A stretch of 64,000 bases of DNA from JAWKIW01 sp041394145 (GCA_041394145.1 JAWKIW010000012.1:82791-146790), one strand, 5' to 3'; shown: positions 17,491-26,700, counted from the stretch's first letter. Numbers and translations are program-made. The notes: generated by a model from the sequence alone, not told the origin.

Positions 17491-17948
17491 CTACCTCTCG
17501 GCGGGCCGGCATCGAGCGGCGGCGTTCGCCTTGGCCTCGTCGGCCAGGGCTGCCATCCGGCGGCGGATCGCCTCCGGATCGTAGGTACCGGCTTCGTACG
17601 ACGTCTTGTCGACGATGCCGACGTCGCGAACGGCGTACGCAATCACCTGGCCATCGGGGCGGTCTGGCGTAGATCGGTGAGGCCGCTGGTGCCGCCGTCT
17701 GGGCGAAGTCGGATGTACCCTGCGGCCGTGACGGATCCCCAGGCTTGTCGCCGTAGGGTGCCCACCCCTTCGCCCTGCTCACCGATGGCGGCCTGCGCTT
17801 GCTCTTGGGTGGGGCACACCGGCACGGTCGAGGTCGGCGCTGCTCCTGCGGCCTCGGTGGCAATTGATTCGGCGCTTCGGTTCCCGCACGACACGAGGGC
17901 GATCACCGCCAGCAACACGACGACACCCGTTCTTCCTGACAAGCGCAT
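17491..17948 (-). CDS. Small lipoprotein, frameshifted
   Basis: Starts at ATG 17948, three bases after the stop of the gene before it. The signal peptide (VVVLLAVIALVSC) has a lipobox Cys near residue 19. A mature part with TQEQAQAAIGEQGEGVGTLR follows. At the G4 run 17656-17659 one base seems missing. In the next frame the protein continues DGQVIAYAVRDVGIVDK and DPEAIRRRMAALADEA and stops at 17491. About 152 residues after repair. Function unknown; it may be the partner of the secreted protein encoded just upstream. Confidence 0.55.
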
Positions 17949-17950
17949 CG

Positions 17951-18519
17951 TCACCACCGTTCCTTCATCCTCATCCGCCGTTCCATGCGCAGTATCGACC
18001 CGGGCCACATGCCGCCGATGGGGTACTGCGTGCCCGTGATGTGCCGCCGGAGGCGGTGGGAATCGCCCACAGGGACTGGAAGGACGGCGTGACGAACCCT
18101 CCCTCGTTGGTCGATACGGCCCACACGGCGGGACGCGTTCGAGCTGGCGCTGTAGGACACGAAGGACGCACAGGCCCGCCATCCGTAGGGAGTCCAGACG
18201 TAGGCCGGCGCGTTCGCATCGATCCATCCGCTCGACCAGATCCCGCTGCGGTTGATGCCGCTGAACATGCCGGTGAAGCCGTAGCCGTAGGTGGCTGACG
18301 GCGGAGGCGATGCCGCGATCTGGAGCATTCCTTGGCCGCAGAAGCGTAGTAGTCCTTGCTCACCCGCAATCGCCAGAGGAACCACGAGCTCTCGGCTGCC
18401 ATGGCGGGCTCTGCGACAAGGGAGAGCAGTCCGGCCACCGCGACGACGGTAGCAACCGCTCGCCTGCGCCAGCGTCCCCTTGGCCTGTCCTCGACGACAC
18501 GATGCGTACGAGCCCCCAC
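17951..18519 (-). CDS. Secreted protein, several frameshifts
   Basis: Begins at GTG 18519 with a basic stretch and a signal peptide (AVATVVAVAGLLSLVAEPAMA). The mature protein reads ESSWFLWRLRVSKDYYAS, then in another frame GYGFTGMFSGINRSGIWSSG, AYVWTPYGWRACASF, and later NEGGFVTPSFQSLWAIP and GTQYPIGGMWPGS. At least two and probably three indels are needed. The aromatic, Gly-rich composition suggests a compact secreted domain. Family unknown. In the final frame it ends at 17951, next to the lipoprotein start, so the two are likely one operon. Confidence 0.45.
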
Positions 18520-18718
18520 AATCGCAAGGTAGGGACCTCGGGGGGGTGTCAAGGGCCTCGCGTGTGGACTCCTGTGGAGATGGCCTGACGGATCTCCAGA
18601 GGGAACCAACCCGGTGGCGAAGGCGAGCAGCGATCTCGTGCGTCCCAGGCCAGCGACGCTCGGTCGCGGTCGGCGTGGTGGTCGGGGCGCACAGCTCGGG
18701 CCCGTAGGCTCGCTCGTC

Positions 18719-19945
18719 GTGGGTGCCGTCGACCGAAAGGAGCGCCTGCTCACCGGCCGGTTCGTGCTGGTCGTGGTGGTCGGGCTGCTGTACTTCCTGT
18801 CGCTCGGCACGCTGCTGCCCACCGTCCCGGTCTTCGTCGAGCGGGGCCTCGGGGGCGGTTCGGTCGCCGTCGGCGTGGTGGTCGGCGCCTTCTCGGTGGG
18901 GGCGGTGCTGCTGCGGCCCTACGCCGGCCGCATCGGCGACCGGGCGAGGCCGGCGCCTCATCATCGGTGGTGCCCTGATCGTCGGCGTGGCGGTGGCGGC
19001 CTACCACCTCGCCACGGCGCTGCCCGTGCTCGTCGCCGCCCGCGTCCTGGGTGGTGTGGGCGAGGCCGCCTTCTTCGTCGGGGCCGGGACCATGGTCACC
19101 GACCTCGCGCCCGAGGCTCGGCGGGGTGAGGCGATCTCCTACTGGTCGGTGGCCGTCTACGGAGGCCTCGCCTTCGGGCCGACGCTCGGCGAGGTCGTGC
19201 TCGGCGGCGACCAGTTCGGCGCCGTGTGGACGGTCAGCGCGGTGCTCGCCTTCGCCGCCGCCGTGCTGGCGCTGTTCCTGCGGGAGACGGTGGATCTGCA
19301 CCCGCCGACCGAGGCCGGGGCGAGCGACCGCCGCCCGCCCTGCTCAACCGCTCGGCGCTGGTGCCGGGCACGGTGCTGTTCCTCGGCATGGTCGGGTTGG
19401 CGGGCTTCGCCGGGTTCGTGCCGCTGTACGTCGACGACCTCGGGATGTCGGACTCGCACCGTGTTCCTGCTCTACGGCTGCCTGATCCTCGCCATCCGCA
19501 TCTTCGGCGCCCGCATCCCCGACCGCATCGGCCCCTTGCGGGCGGCAGCGGCGCCACGTCGGCGGCGGCGCTCGGCATGGTGCTCATCGCCGCCGTCGCC
19601 ACGCCCGCCGGGCTCTACGGCGGGACCGCCGTCTTCTCGGTCGGCATGTCGCTGCTGTATCCCGCCATGCTCATGCTGGCCATCACCGACGTGCCCGCCC
19701 GCGAGCGCGGCTCGGCGGTGGGCACGGTGTCGAGCTTCTTCGACCTGTCCCAGGGGATCGGGGCGGTGCTGCTCGGCGGCGTGGCCGCTCTGGCCGGCTA
19801 CCGCGGCGCCTTCGCCGCCGCCGCCGTGCTCGCCGTCGTGGGCCTGCTCGTGCTGCGCAGCGGCGCCGACCGTCGCATCGCCGAGCCACCCGACCACGAG
19901 GCGGCCCGCCTCGCCAACGAGGAGCTCGAACCGCCTCCGCCGTGA
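18719..19945 (+). CDS. MFS transporter, four frameshifts
   Basis: Once frames are joined, a 12-span major facilitator protein of about 410 residues is clear: FVLVVVVGLLYFLSLGTLLP, GRIGDR (cytoplasmic loop after span 2), LIIGGALIVGVAVAAYH, VGEAAFFVGAGTMV, GTVLFLGMVGLAGFAGFVPL, FGARIPDR and AVGTVSSFFDLSQGIGAVLL. The frame changes near 18947, 19337, 19461 and 19540. Several are consistent with loss of G or C from short runs. It is divergent from the secreted-protein operon at 18519, with about 200 bases between. The start (GTG 18719) is uncertain; AAGGAG lies just downstream of it. Substrate unknown; drug or sugar efflux types look alike here. Confidence 0.6.
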
Positions 19946-19979
19946 GGTCGGCGGCCGGCACCGCTCGTGGTCGGCTCGG

Positions 19980-21399
19980 TCACGTGTACCACCCGGTCAC
20001 GTCGACCACGACGTGGGTGCTGCCGGCGGCCCGGATCGTGAAGCGGGCGCCGGCGTCGACGGCGACGGTGGTGCCGTTGGCCACGATCGAGCCGGCCTGG
20101 AACCAGTTGATGGTCGAGTTGCCCGGCCAGGCGACGCCGTTGGCGAACAGCGCCAGCCAGCCGGTGGCGTCGGTGTCGACCACCGTCACGTTCACCTCGA
20201 CGGCCGAGGCCACCCCGGCCGGCACGGCCCCGCCGACGGTGGCGTCGATCACCCGCTCCTGCCCGCTGGTCATCTTCCCCTTGGCCACGCCGGGGGGTGG
20301 GTCGCCCGGGCGGGAGTCGTAGATCCGGACCGGCGCAGCGAGCGGCTGGTACGTGCGGGAGAGCTTCGCCCAGCGGGACGCGCTGCCGACCCCGCCGGCG
20401 AGGCAGAACCACAGGCCGGCGCTCGCCACCACGTCGCCGGCGCTCCACGTGCCCGTCGTCGGTGGCATGGCCGGGCCGGTCCCCAGTCGCAGCGCCGGTC
20501 CGTTGGGTGCGTCGATCTGCACGCCGATCCCGCCGGGACCCGCCGCCTCGGCCGAGATGGCCCGCTTGCCGGTGCCGTCGGTGTGGGCGTCGAAGGCGTC
20601 GCCGTTGTTGGAGAAGGCGGCCACGCCGAACAGCTCGCCCTCGCCGTACACGCCGACCGACGGGCTGAACCCCGACACGCCCGTGGAGTTCGCCCGTGGC
20701 GGCGCCGTGCACCCCGGCGCCGTTGGGTCCGGTGGCCTCGCCGACCACGCCCCGCTTGCCGGTGCCGTCGGTGTGGGCGTTGAGGGCGTCGCCGTTGTTG
20801 GAGAAGGCGGCCACGCCGAACAGCTCGCCCTCGCCGTACACGCCGACCGACGGGCTGGTGCCGGACACGCCGGTCGAGCTCGCGCCGGTCGCCACGCCCG
20901 AGACGCCGACGCCGTTGTTGGCCGGCGACTGGCCCTTCACCCCGGTCGGGCCCGTAGCCGTCGACGCCGGTGCCGCCGGGGTAGCTGCCGTCGCCGTGCG
21001 ACGCCGGTGTGGCCCTGGCCCTTCACCCCGACGGCGTTGCCGCTGGGGCCGGCCAGCCCCAGCACGCCGAAGCCGTTGCTCCCGGTGGCGTTGCCGGTCA
21101 CCGCCGTGGTGTCGTTGCTCGACACGTTCACCTGCAGCCGCGACCCACCGAGCACGGTGGCGGCGCTGCCGGTGTTGGCGTTGCCGATCTTCAGGAAGTC
21201 CCCGTCGTTGGCTGCAGCGGTCCCCGTGCCGGCGAGGGTCGCCCCGGCCGCCGCCCCGGCGGCGGCAGCGAGGCCCGTGCGCAGGAAGCGACGCCGGTCC
21301 GCGCCGGGACCGCCGTCGTCGGGGGCGTCGTCCGGGCCGGGAGGTGGGCTCCGAGGTGGGCTGGGAGGGGGGCGCAGGCGCGTGGGTGTCGTCGCTCAT
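19980..21399 (-). CDS. Tat-exported surface protein with repeats, frameshifted
   Basis: Starts at ATG 21399 (MSDDTHAPAPP). After a frame change a twin-arginine signal appears (RRRFLRTGLAAAAGAAAGA). The mature protein is Gly/Asn/Thr/Val-rich and repetitive. The segment PSVGVYGEGELFGVAAFSN occurs twice, as if from a beta-helix or beta-solenoid. The C-terminal domain starts at PVRIYDSRPGDPP and contains VEVNVTVVDTDATGWLALF and STHVVVDVTGWY. The same kind of C-terminal domain ends the protein at 38546-39553. At least three frame changes (about 21340, 20990, 20690) are needed. Likely a cell-surface protein. Convergent with the MFS gene. Confidence 0.6.
20561..20857. repeat. Internal 107-base direct duplication
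   Basis: Bases 20561-20667 and 20751-20857 are nearly identical (two or three differences) with a 190-base period. They encode the repeated GTGKR / FSNNGDA / GVYGEGELFGVAAF unit of the surface protein. The near identity at DNA level suggests recent duplication or gene conversion, and the repeats can mediate unit loss or gain. Confidence 0.85.
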
Positions 21400-21492
21400 G
21401 AGGTGGATCGTGACCGGCGCGGGCTCCGATCGACTGAGCAACGACTACTCAGATCCGGACCGGGCTGCCGGCCCGGCCGGGGTGGGGCCCGG

Positions 21493-21956
21493 CTACTCGC
21501 CGATCTGGTGGGTGACCTTGCGCTCCCAGCGGTGCACCCGGTGGAACCAGGCGACCGGCTCGGCGAACATCATGGGGCAGGCCCCGTCGACCACCTCGAT
21601 GCCGTGTTCCTTGCACAGGGCCACGGCGTCGTCGCTCACCGACGACGGTCCGGCCCCCTTGTGCAGCCAGACCCGGGGGATCCCCCGGTCGATGCAGGCC
21701 TGCACCACCTCGGCGCTGGCGTCGGCGGGCACCATCACGATGGCGCCGTCGATGCCGTCGGGCAGCTCGGCGACGGTGGCCACGCAGGCATCGCCGTCGA
21801 TCTCGGCGGCGTGGGGTTGACGGGGTGCAGGTCGTAGCCCCGGTCGCGCAGCTCCCGGTACACCGTGGCCGAGAACTCCTTGGGGTCGTGGCTCGCCCCG
21901 ACGAAGGCGAGGTGCTCCTGGGCGAGGAAGTCGTCGATGACGGCTCGGCTGGGCAT
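21493..21956 (-). CDS. CoA-binding domain protein, frameshifted
   Basis: Starts at ATG 21956. The sequence HLAFVGASHDPKEFSATVYRELRDRG is the nucleotide-binding start of the YccU/CoA-binding family, and HPVNPTP follows. At the G4 run 21813-21816 one base seems missing. The next frame reads AAEIDGDACVATVAELP, GAIVMVPADASAEVVQACID, GIPRVWLHKGAG and GIEVVDGACPMMF. About 155 residues after repair. Members bind CoA but few have known roles. It precedes the Tat surface gene on the same strand. Confidence 0.75.
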
Positions 21957-22110
21957 GGCGGCTCCTCTCGACGGCAGCGGGCCCGGCGCCCGGGCCGGTT
22001 CCTTCCTCCACCCAACCCGCGGCCGGGGCGACCCGCCAAGGGTCGAACGTCATGCGTTCGCGGCGCGGCGCAGGCTCGGCAGCGCCGGCGGCCGCCTCCG
22101 TCCGGGGGGT

Positions 22111-22758
22111 TCAGCCCTCCTCGGCGGCGATGTCGGCGCCGAACGAGGCGGCGTCGAAGCCCTCGGGCGCCTCGACCTCGACGATGGGCTCGTCGCGGTC
22201 GTCGAACTCGGTGCGCAGCGCCCGCGACATCACCGCGTGCATCAGGTACAGGCTGGTGATGTAGGTCAGCTCCAGCACCTCCTCGTCGGACAGGCGCGCC
22301 CGGAGCTCGTCGAAGAGGGCGTCGGGCACCCGGCCCCGGTCGTAGACGAGGCAGTCGGTGTACGCGAGCACGAGGCGCTCCAGCTCGTCGAAGCACGAGG
22401 CCGCCGCCCCCGCCGGCACGGCGGCGATCTTCTCCTCCGACACGCCGAGGCCCCGCAGCGACTTGCAGTGCTGGGAGAACACGAACTGGCTGCCGGTGGC
22501 CCAGCCGGCCCGGGTCTGGCCCAGCTCGCGCAGCACCGGGTCGAGGAACCGCTTCGGGCTCCGGTACAGGGCGAAGCCGGTGACGCAGTGCTCGAGCACG
22601 TCGGGCACGAGGGCGAACACCGTCCACCAGTCCCCGGGTGAGCCGGTGGTGGTGCCCGGTTCGGCGACCGGGTCGCGGTCGCCGAACATGAAGCCGTACA
22701 TCATCTCGACGATGGGCGCCTCGGCATCGGCGCGCGCCACCTGTCGGAGCCTGGGCAT
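22111..22758 (-). CDS. Carboxymuconolactone decarboxylase-like protein
   Basis: 215 residues from ATG 22758. The fold and length fit the larger CMD/AhpD-like group: FVFSQHCKSLRGLGVSEEKI, LVLAYTDCLVYDRGRVPD and SDEEVLELTYITSLYLMHAVMSRAL. Only one Cys (QHCKS) is in the position of the usual CxxC, so classic AhpD peroxidase chemistry is unlikely. Function unknown. Confidence 0.78.
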   Translation of the reverse strand: MPRLRQVARADAEAPIVEMMYGFMFGDRDPVAEPGTTTGSPGDWWTVFALVPDVLEHCVTGFALYRSPKRFLDPVLRELGQTRAGWATGSQFVFSQHCKSLRGLGVSEEKIAAVPAGAAASCFDELERLVLAYTDCLVYDRGRVPDALFDELRARLSDEEVLELTYITSLYLMHAVMSRALRTEFDDRDEPIVEVEAPEGFDAASFGADIAAEEG

Positions 22759-22830
22759 GCGGGACCTCCCCCGGGTCGTCGGTGGCGAGATCGTAGGACC
22801 CGACGGCGGGCTGCACCGTCGGTGGCGGGG

Positions 22831-23250
22831 TCAGTGGGCGGTGAGCACCGCCGCCACCGCCACCGCGGGCCCGGCCACGGCGGCGGCGGCGAGGAGGCGC
22901 AGGCCCACCCGGGTCCGTCGCGTCCAGAACACGGCGCCGGCCGCGGCACCCAGCACGGCCACCGCGTAGAAGGCGGTCCCCACCGGCACACCGGCGGGCA
23001 GCACCAGCGGTGGCGTCGAGCGCGACGCCAGCGCGCCCAGGGCGCCGAACACGACCGCGCACCACGTCGCCCCGGCGGTCACCGCCGCCCGGGCAGCCGG
23101 CTCGGGTCGTCGCAACCGTGGTGGCGTGCGCCGGTAGAGGCGGGCACCCTCGGCGACACGACCCGGCAGGCCCGACAGGCGCTCGAGCCGGGTGGCGGGG
23201 GGCCGGATCACCCGTGGGCGGGCCCGGGTGGTCGTCGCGGCGCGGGGCAC
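22831..23250 (-). CDS. Small membrane protein
   Basis: 139 residues from GTG 23250. A basic, Arg/Pro-rich N-terminal half is followed by three or four hydrophobic segments (AGATWCAVVFGALGALA, GTAFYAVAVLGAAAGAVF, LRLLAAAAVAGPAVAVAAVL). No family recognised. It is divergent from the selenoprotein gene at 23317, with 66 bases between, so they share a promoter region. No strong ribosome site is seen; a TACCCT hexamer about 10 bases upstream would fit a leaderless transcript. Confidence 0.55.
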   Translation of the reverse strand: MPRAATTTRARPRVIRPPATRLERLSGLPGRVAEGARLYRRTPPRLRRPEPAARAAVTAGATWCAVVFGALGALASRSTPPLVLPAGVPVGTAFYAVAVLGAAAGAVFWTRRTRVGLRLLAAAAVAGPAVAVAAVLTAH

Positions 23251-23316
23251 GTCAGCGAGGGTACGAGTCGCGGCGGCCGGGGTCGGTGATGGCGTCGCCG
23301 CCGGTAGGTTGGCGCC

Positions 23317-23598
23317 ATGACCGACGAGGATCGGCACCGCATCCGCATCACCTACTGCGTCCCCTGAGACTATTCGGACCGTGCCGTGCGCACGGTGAGG
23401 GACCTGCTGCACGACTACCAGCACGTGATCGACGAGCTGGTGGTCGTGACCGGATCGAAGGGCGTGTTCGACGTCGAGGTCGACGGCGAGCTGCTGTTCT
23501 CCAAGAAGGCGATCGGCCGCCACGCCGAGGACGGCGAGGTGCTCCGGCTGTTCCGCGAGCGCATCGTTCCCGGGGTGCCGGTGTACCGGCGCGACTAG
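23317..23598 (+). CDS. Rdx family selenoprotein (SelW/SelT/SelH-like), UGA read as Sec
   Basis: The frame from ATG 23317 reads 16 codons, meets TGA at 23365-23367, and continues in the same frame to TAG at 23598. The 93-residue product has a CxxU motif: ITYC-V-P-U-DYSDRA with Cys14 and Sec17. Rdx proteins have a thioredoxin-like fold and a CxxC or CxxU near the N-terminus. The rest also matches: VRTVRDLL, ELVVVTGSKGVFDVEVDGELLFSKKAIGRH and VLRLFRERIVPG. A perfect 7-bp hairpin begins 10 bases after the UGA. The role is probably thiol/selenol redox. Standard gene calling would report only a fragment from 23386. A Cys codon misread as TGA is the main alternative. Confidence 0.85.
23378..23396 (+). 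promoter_or_regulatory. Candidate bacterial SECIS hairpin
   Basis: ACCGTGC-CGTGC-GCACGGT forms a perfect 7-bp stem with a 5-base loop containing G-U. The stem starts 10 bases after the UGA, which is in the range of the fdhF SECIS apical stem-loop bound by SelB (about 11 bases). Position, size and the GU in the loop fit the bacterial type, whose sequence is otherwise loosely conserved. Confidence 0.6.
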
Positions 23599-23663
23599 GC
23601 GTTCCCCGGCGACGGCCCGGTTGGCCCACTAGCGTTCCCGGTGACGGCCCGGGCAGCCCACCG
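23599..23663. repeat. Imperfect direct repeat, two copies of about 32 bases
   Basis: GCGTTCCCCGGCGACGGCCCGG... is repeated directly after itself with a few changes (GCGTTCCCGGTGACGGCCCGG...). It begins just after the stop codon of the selenoprotein and ends before the next gene. It may be a small duplication; both copies contain GC-rich palindromic parts. Confidence 0.65.
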
Positions 23664-23686
23664 GGCCCCGAGCGCGAGGACGTGCC

Positions 23687-24559
23687 ATGACCGATCCGTC
23701 CCAGCCCGACGGCGTCCCCCCGCCTCCTCCACCTCCCGCCGGCGGCCAGCCCGGGGCGGGCCAGGACCCGACGGTGGCCCAGCCCGGCTACGGGCAGCCG
23801 GGAGCGGGCCAGGACCCGACGGTGGCCCAGCCCGGCTACGGGCAGCAGCCCGGCTACGGCCAGGACCCGACGGCCTACGGCTACGCCCAGGGCTCGCCCT
23901 ACGGCGACCAGCCGCCGCCCGCCGAGGACGACACGCGCCGCGGCCTGGTGTGGGCGGTCGTGGGCCTCGGCGTCGTGATCGTGCTGCTCGTCATCGGGCT
24001 CATCTGGGCCCTGACCCGCAACAACGACGTCACCACGACGGCCGCCGGCGGCTCCACCAGCACGTCGTCGACCACCACCTCCTCGACGACCTCGTCCACC
24101 ACCACCTCGTCGACCACCGCCCCCGACGGCGGTGGCGGCGGCAACGCCGGGGGCGGCGGCGCCAGCGGCGGTGGCTCGGGTGGCGGCGGCTCCGGCGGTG
24201 GCGGCAACAGCGGCGGTGGTGGCGGCGGTGGCGGCGGGAACGCCTCGACCACCACCACGACGTCGAAGCCGGCGCCGCAGGTCACCTCGGTGAGCGCGCC
24301 GTCGACGTTCAGCTGCGGTGGCGCCGGCAGCGTGCCCGCCAACACCCAGCTCACGCTGTCGTGGAACACCACGAACGCCCAGTCGGTGACGGTGGCGATC
24401 GACAACCCGAACGGGACCTACCAGTCCGGTCTGCCGGCGAACGGCAGCCTGCAGGTGCCGGCCCCGTGCACCAAGGGCGAGACCCAGACCTACTACGTGA
24501 CCGCCATCGGCGCCGGCGGGGCCAAGAGCACCAAGTCGACGACCACCACCGGCGTCTGA
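23687..24559 (+). CDS. Single-pass membrane protein with repetitive outer region
   Basis: 290 residues from ATG 23687. A Pro/Gly/Gln N-terminus has tandem units (GAGQDPTVAQPGYGQ) facing the cytoplasm. One membrane span follows at about residues 86-108 (LVWAVVGLGVVIVLLVIGLIW). Then come a Ser/Thr stretch and a Gly-rich stretch (about 115-190), which look like a flexible or glycosylated stalk. The C-terminal domain (about 200-290) has STFSCGGAGSVPANTQLTLSW and VPAPCTKGETQTYYV, a small beta-sandwich probably closed by a disulfide. Likely a surface sensor or adhesin-like protein; function unknown. Confidence 0.8.
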   Translation: MTDPSQPDGVPPPPPPPAGGQPGAGQDPTVAQPGYGQPGAGQDPTVAQPGYGQQPGYGQDPTAYGYAQGSPYGDQPPPAEDDTRRGLVWAVVGLGVVIVLLVIGLIWALTRNNDVTTTAAGGSTSTSSTTTSSTTSSTTTSSTTAPDGGGGGNAGGGGASGGGSGGGGSGGGGNSGGGGGGGGGNASTTTTTSKPAPQVTSVSAPSTFSCGGAGSVPANTQLTLSWNTTNAQSVTVAIDNPNGTYQSGLPANGSLQVPAPCTKGETQTYYVTAIGAGGAKSTKSTTTTGV

Positions 24560-24572
24560 CCGGCCCACGGCG

Positions 24573-25403
24573 ATGGCGGGCGGCGACGACGGCGCAGGCG
24601 CCGTGATCACCGGCCCGAGCGGCATGGCCGACTGGGGCTTCGTCGACGACGCCGAGCTCGAGCGCATCGTGGTGGTGTCGCCCCACCTCGACGACGCCGT
24701 GCTGTCGTGCGGGCAGGTCCTCGCCGCCCACCCCGGCGCCACGGTGGTCAGCGTGTTCACGGGCACGCCCGCCGCCTACCCCGACCCGCCGGGGTGGTGG
24801 TCCCGGCTGTGCGGCTTCGGCCCCGGCGACGACGTGATGGCCGTGCGCAAGGACGAGGACCTGCGGGCGCTGGCGGAGCTCGGAGCCGAGCACGTGTGGC
24901 TCGACTTCGTCGAGGCCCACTTCGACCCCGACGCGCCGGTGCCGAGCACCACCGAGCTCGCTGATCGGCTCGACGAGGCGCTGCGGGGCCTCCACCCGAC
25001 GCTGGTGCTGCTGCCCTTCGGCCTCGCCAACCCCGAGCACGTCGCCACCCACGACGCCGGGCTGGTGGTGCGGGCGCGGTGGGTGGCGGCGTCGCCGGGT
25101 GGCGCCGGGCCGGTCGCGTGGTGCTGCTACGAGGACCTCGGGTACCACCAGATCCCGGGTCAGCTCGCGTGGCGCGTGGCGACGCTGTTCAAGGCCGGGC
25201 TGTGGCCGACGCCGGCAGCCATGCCGACCGATCCGTCGACCGAGCGCAAGCGGGCCGCGCTGGCCTGCTACGAGTCCCAGCTGCGCGGCCTGGAGGCCGA
25301 CTGGCGGCTCGCCCGCCGCCTCGACGCGCCGACCCCCGAGCAGATCTGGCGCCTGGCCCCACCCCCATCCGGCTGGGAGGCGATGATCGACCTGGTGCCG
25401 TGA
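24573..25403 (+). CDS. PIG-L/LmbE family deacetylase
   Basis: 276 residues from ATG 24573; an internal ATG near 24624 is an alternative start. The metal-binding motif is SPHLDDAVLSCG, and a later HVATHDAG supplies the third ligand. GlcNAc-type de-N-acetylases of this family make mycothiol or modify glycolipids and sugars. Here there is no mycothiol or glycosyltransferase context, so the substrate is open. The gene starts 14 bases after the membrane protein and may share its transcript. Confidence 0.85.
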   Translation: MAGGDDGAGAVITGPSGMADWGFVDDAELERIVVVSPHLDDAVLSCGQVLAAHPGATVVSVFTGTPAAYPDPPGWWSRLCGFGPGDDVMAVRKDEDLRALAELGAEHVWLDFVEAHFDPDAPVPSTTELADRLDEALRGLHPTLVLLPFGLANPEHVATHDAGLVVRARWVAASPGGAGPVAWCCYEDLGYHQIPGQLAWRVATLFKAGLWPTPAAMPTDPSTERKRAALACYESQLRGLEADWRLARRLDAPTPEQIWRLAPPPSGWEAMIDLVP

Positions 25404-25510
25404 GCAACCCGGTCGTGGGCCGCGATCGCCCCCCGCACGACCCGTCGGGCCGCGGGGGTCCTCGGTAGGGTGGCGCCGCCGTCGGACCGGGCGGGCCAGC
25501 AGGGGGAACC

Positions 25511-26566
25511 ATGACCTATCGCGTGATCCAGTGGGCGACCGGCACGGTGGGCGTCCACGCCGTGCCCGCCATCGCCGCCCACCCCGACCTCGAGCTCGCC
25601 GGGCTCTGGGTCCACTCCGACGACAAGGCCGGTCGCGACGCCGGCGAGATCTGCGGCGTCGAGCCGCTCGGCGTCACCGCCACCCAGGACGCCGACGCCC
25701 TGCTCGCCCTCGACGCCGACGTCGTCTGCTACATGGCCCACTCCGACGTGCGCCCCGGCGAGGTGGTCGACGACCTCGCCCGCATGCTGCGGTCGGGCAA
25801 GAACGTGGTCAACACCTCGTTCGTCCCGCTGCTGTACCCCCCGGCGGCCGGTGAGGCGTTCCACCGCCAGCTGCAGGACGCCTGCCTCGAGGGCGGCACG
25901 TCGTTCTACACGTCGGGCGTCGACCCGGGCTACGGCAACGTGGGCCTGGCCATCCCGGCCCTGTCGATCTGCAAGGAGATCGAGTCGGTCCGGATGATGG
26001 AGATCGTGAACTACGCGACCTGGGACAACCCCTTCACCATGTTCGACATCATGGGGTTCTCCAAGCACGAGCCGAGCGAGTCGCTGCTGCTGTCGCCCGG
26101 CTCGACGGCGCTCGCGTGGGGGCCGGTGGTGGCGATGGTGGCCGCCGCCCTCGACGTCGAGCTCGACGAGATCACCGAGTGGCACGAGGTCATCCGGGCC
26201 GACGAGGACTTCGAGATCGCCTCGGGGACGATCCCGGCCGGCACCATCTCGGGCATGCGCTTCGAGATCCGGGGCATGGTCGACGGCGAGGCCCGCATCG
26301 TGGTCGAGCACGTCACGCGCCTGCGCGACGACGACGCCCCCGACTGGCCCCAGGGGCACGGCTACCGGATCGTCGTCGAGGGCGAGCCCTGTCTGCAGCT
26401 CGAGCTGGAGCTGTCGTCGCACCACGGCGACCACAACCACGCCGGCTGCCTGGCCACCGCCATGCACGTCCTCAACGCCATCCCCCACGTGGTCGACGCC
26501 GATCCCGGCGTGCTGTCGTTCGTCGACCTGCCCGTGTACTCCGGTCGCCACCTCCTGCGCCGCTGA
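25511..26566 (+). CDS. DapB-like NAD(P)-dependent dehydrogenase
   Basis: 351 residues from ATG 25511 after AGCAGGGGGAACC. The N-terminal Rossmann motif is VIQWATGTVGVHAVPAIAAHP, with LAGLWVHSDDKAGRDAGEI, as in the dihydrodipicolinate reductase-like/2,4-diaminopentanoate dehydrogenase group. The middle has SGVDPGYGNVGLAIPAL. Mycobacteria and relatives carry many such genes near lipid or steroid clusters; the substrate here is unknown. It ends convergent to the SRPBCC gene, separated by hairpin repeats. Confidence 0.82.
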   Translation: MTYRVIQWATGTVGVHAVPAIAAHPDLELAGLWVHSDDKAGRDAGEICGVEPLGVTATQDADALLALDADVVCYMAHSDVRPGEVVDDLARMLRSGKNVVNTSFVPLLYPPAAGEAFHRQLQDACLEGGTSFYTSGVDPGYGNVGLAIPALSICKEIESVRMMEIVNYATWDNPFTMFDIMGFSKHEPSESLLLSPGSTALAWGPVVAMVAAALDVELDEITEWHEVIRADEDFEIASGTIPAGTISGMRFEIRGMVDGEARIVVEHVTRLRDDDAPDWPQGHGYRIVVEGEPCLQLELELSSHHGDHNHAGCLATAMHVLNAIPHVVDADPGVLSFVDLPVYSGRHLLRR

Positions 26567-26574
26567 GGCGAGCA

Positions 26575-26700
26575 CCGTTCTCGTGGCGTTTCGGGTCGGC
26601 CCCCGACCCTTTTCGCAACGAGATGGTGCTCCGTCACACGGGCGAGCCGTTCTCGTGGCGTTTCGGGTCGGCCCCCGACCCTTTTCGCAACGAGATGGTG
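26575..26700. repeat. Two identical 54-base hairpin elements
   Basis: Identical 54-base copies lie at 26575-26628 and 26647-26700. Each contains GGGTCGG-CCC-CCGACCC (7-bp perfect stem) followed by TTTT, flanked by CTCGTGGCG and CGCAACGAG, which pair with one mismatch. The whole folds as a long cruciform. Placed between convergent genes, they could terminate transcription from both sides. The stop codon of the SRPBCC gene lies between the copies, so copy 2 is translated as its C-terminal tail. Confidence 0.9.

Noticed and set aside
17491..19945. Cluster of true pseudogenes
   Set aside because: Conserved sequence resumes immediately after each frame change, and indels of one or two bases suffice. 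Sequence error is the simpler reading, though not proven.
23386..23598. Short gene starting at GTG 23386
   Set aside because: It would remove the redox motif of the Rdx family. The in-frame sequence upstream to ATG 23317 with CxxU explains the region better.
26575..26700. Possible phage attachment sites or transposon ends
   Set aside because: The copies are only 72 bases apart with no integrase or transposase between or beside them.
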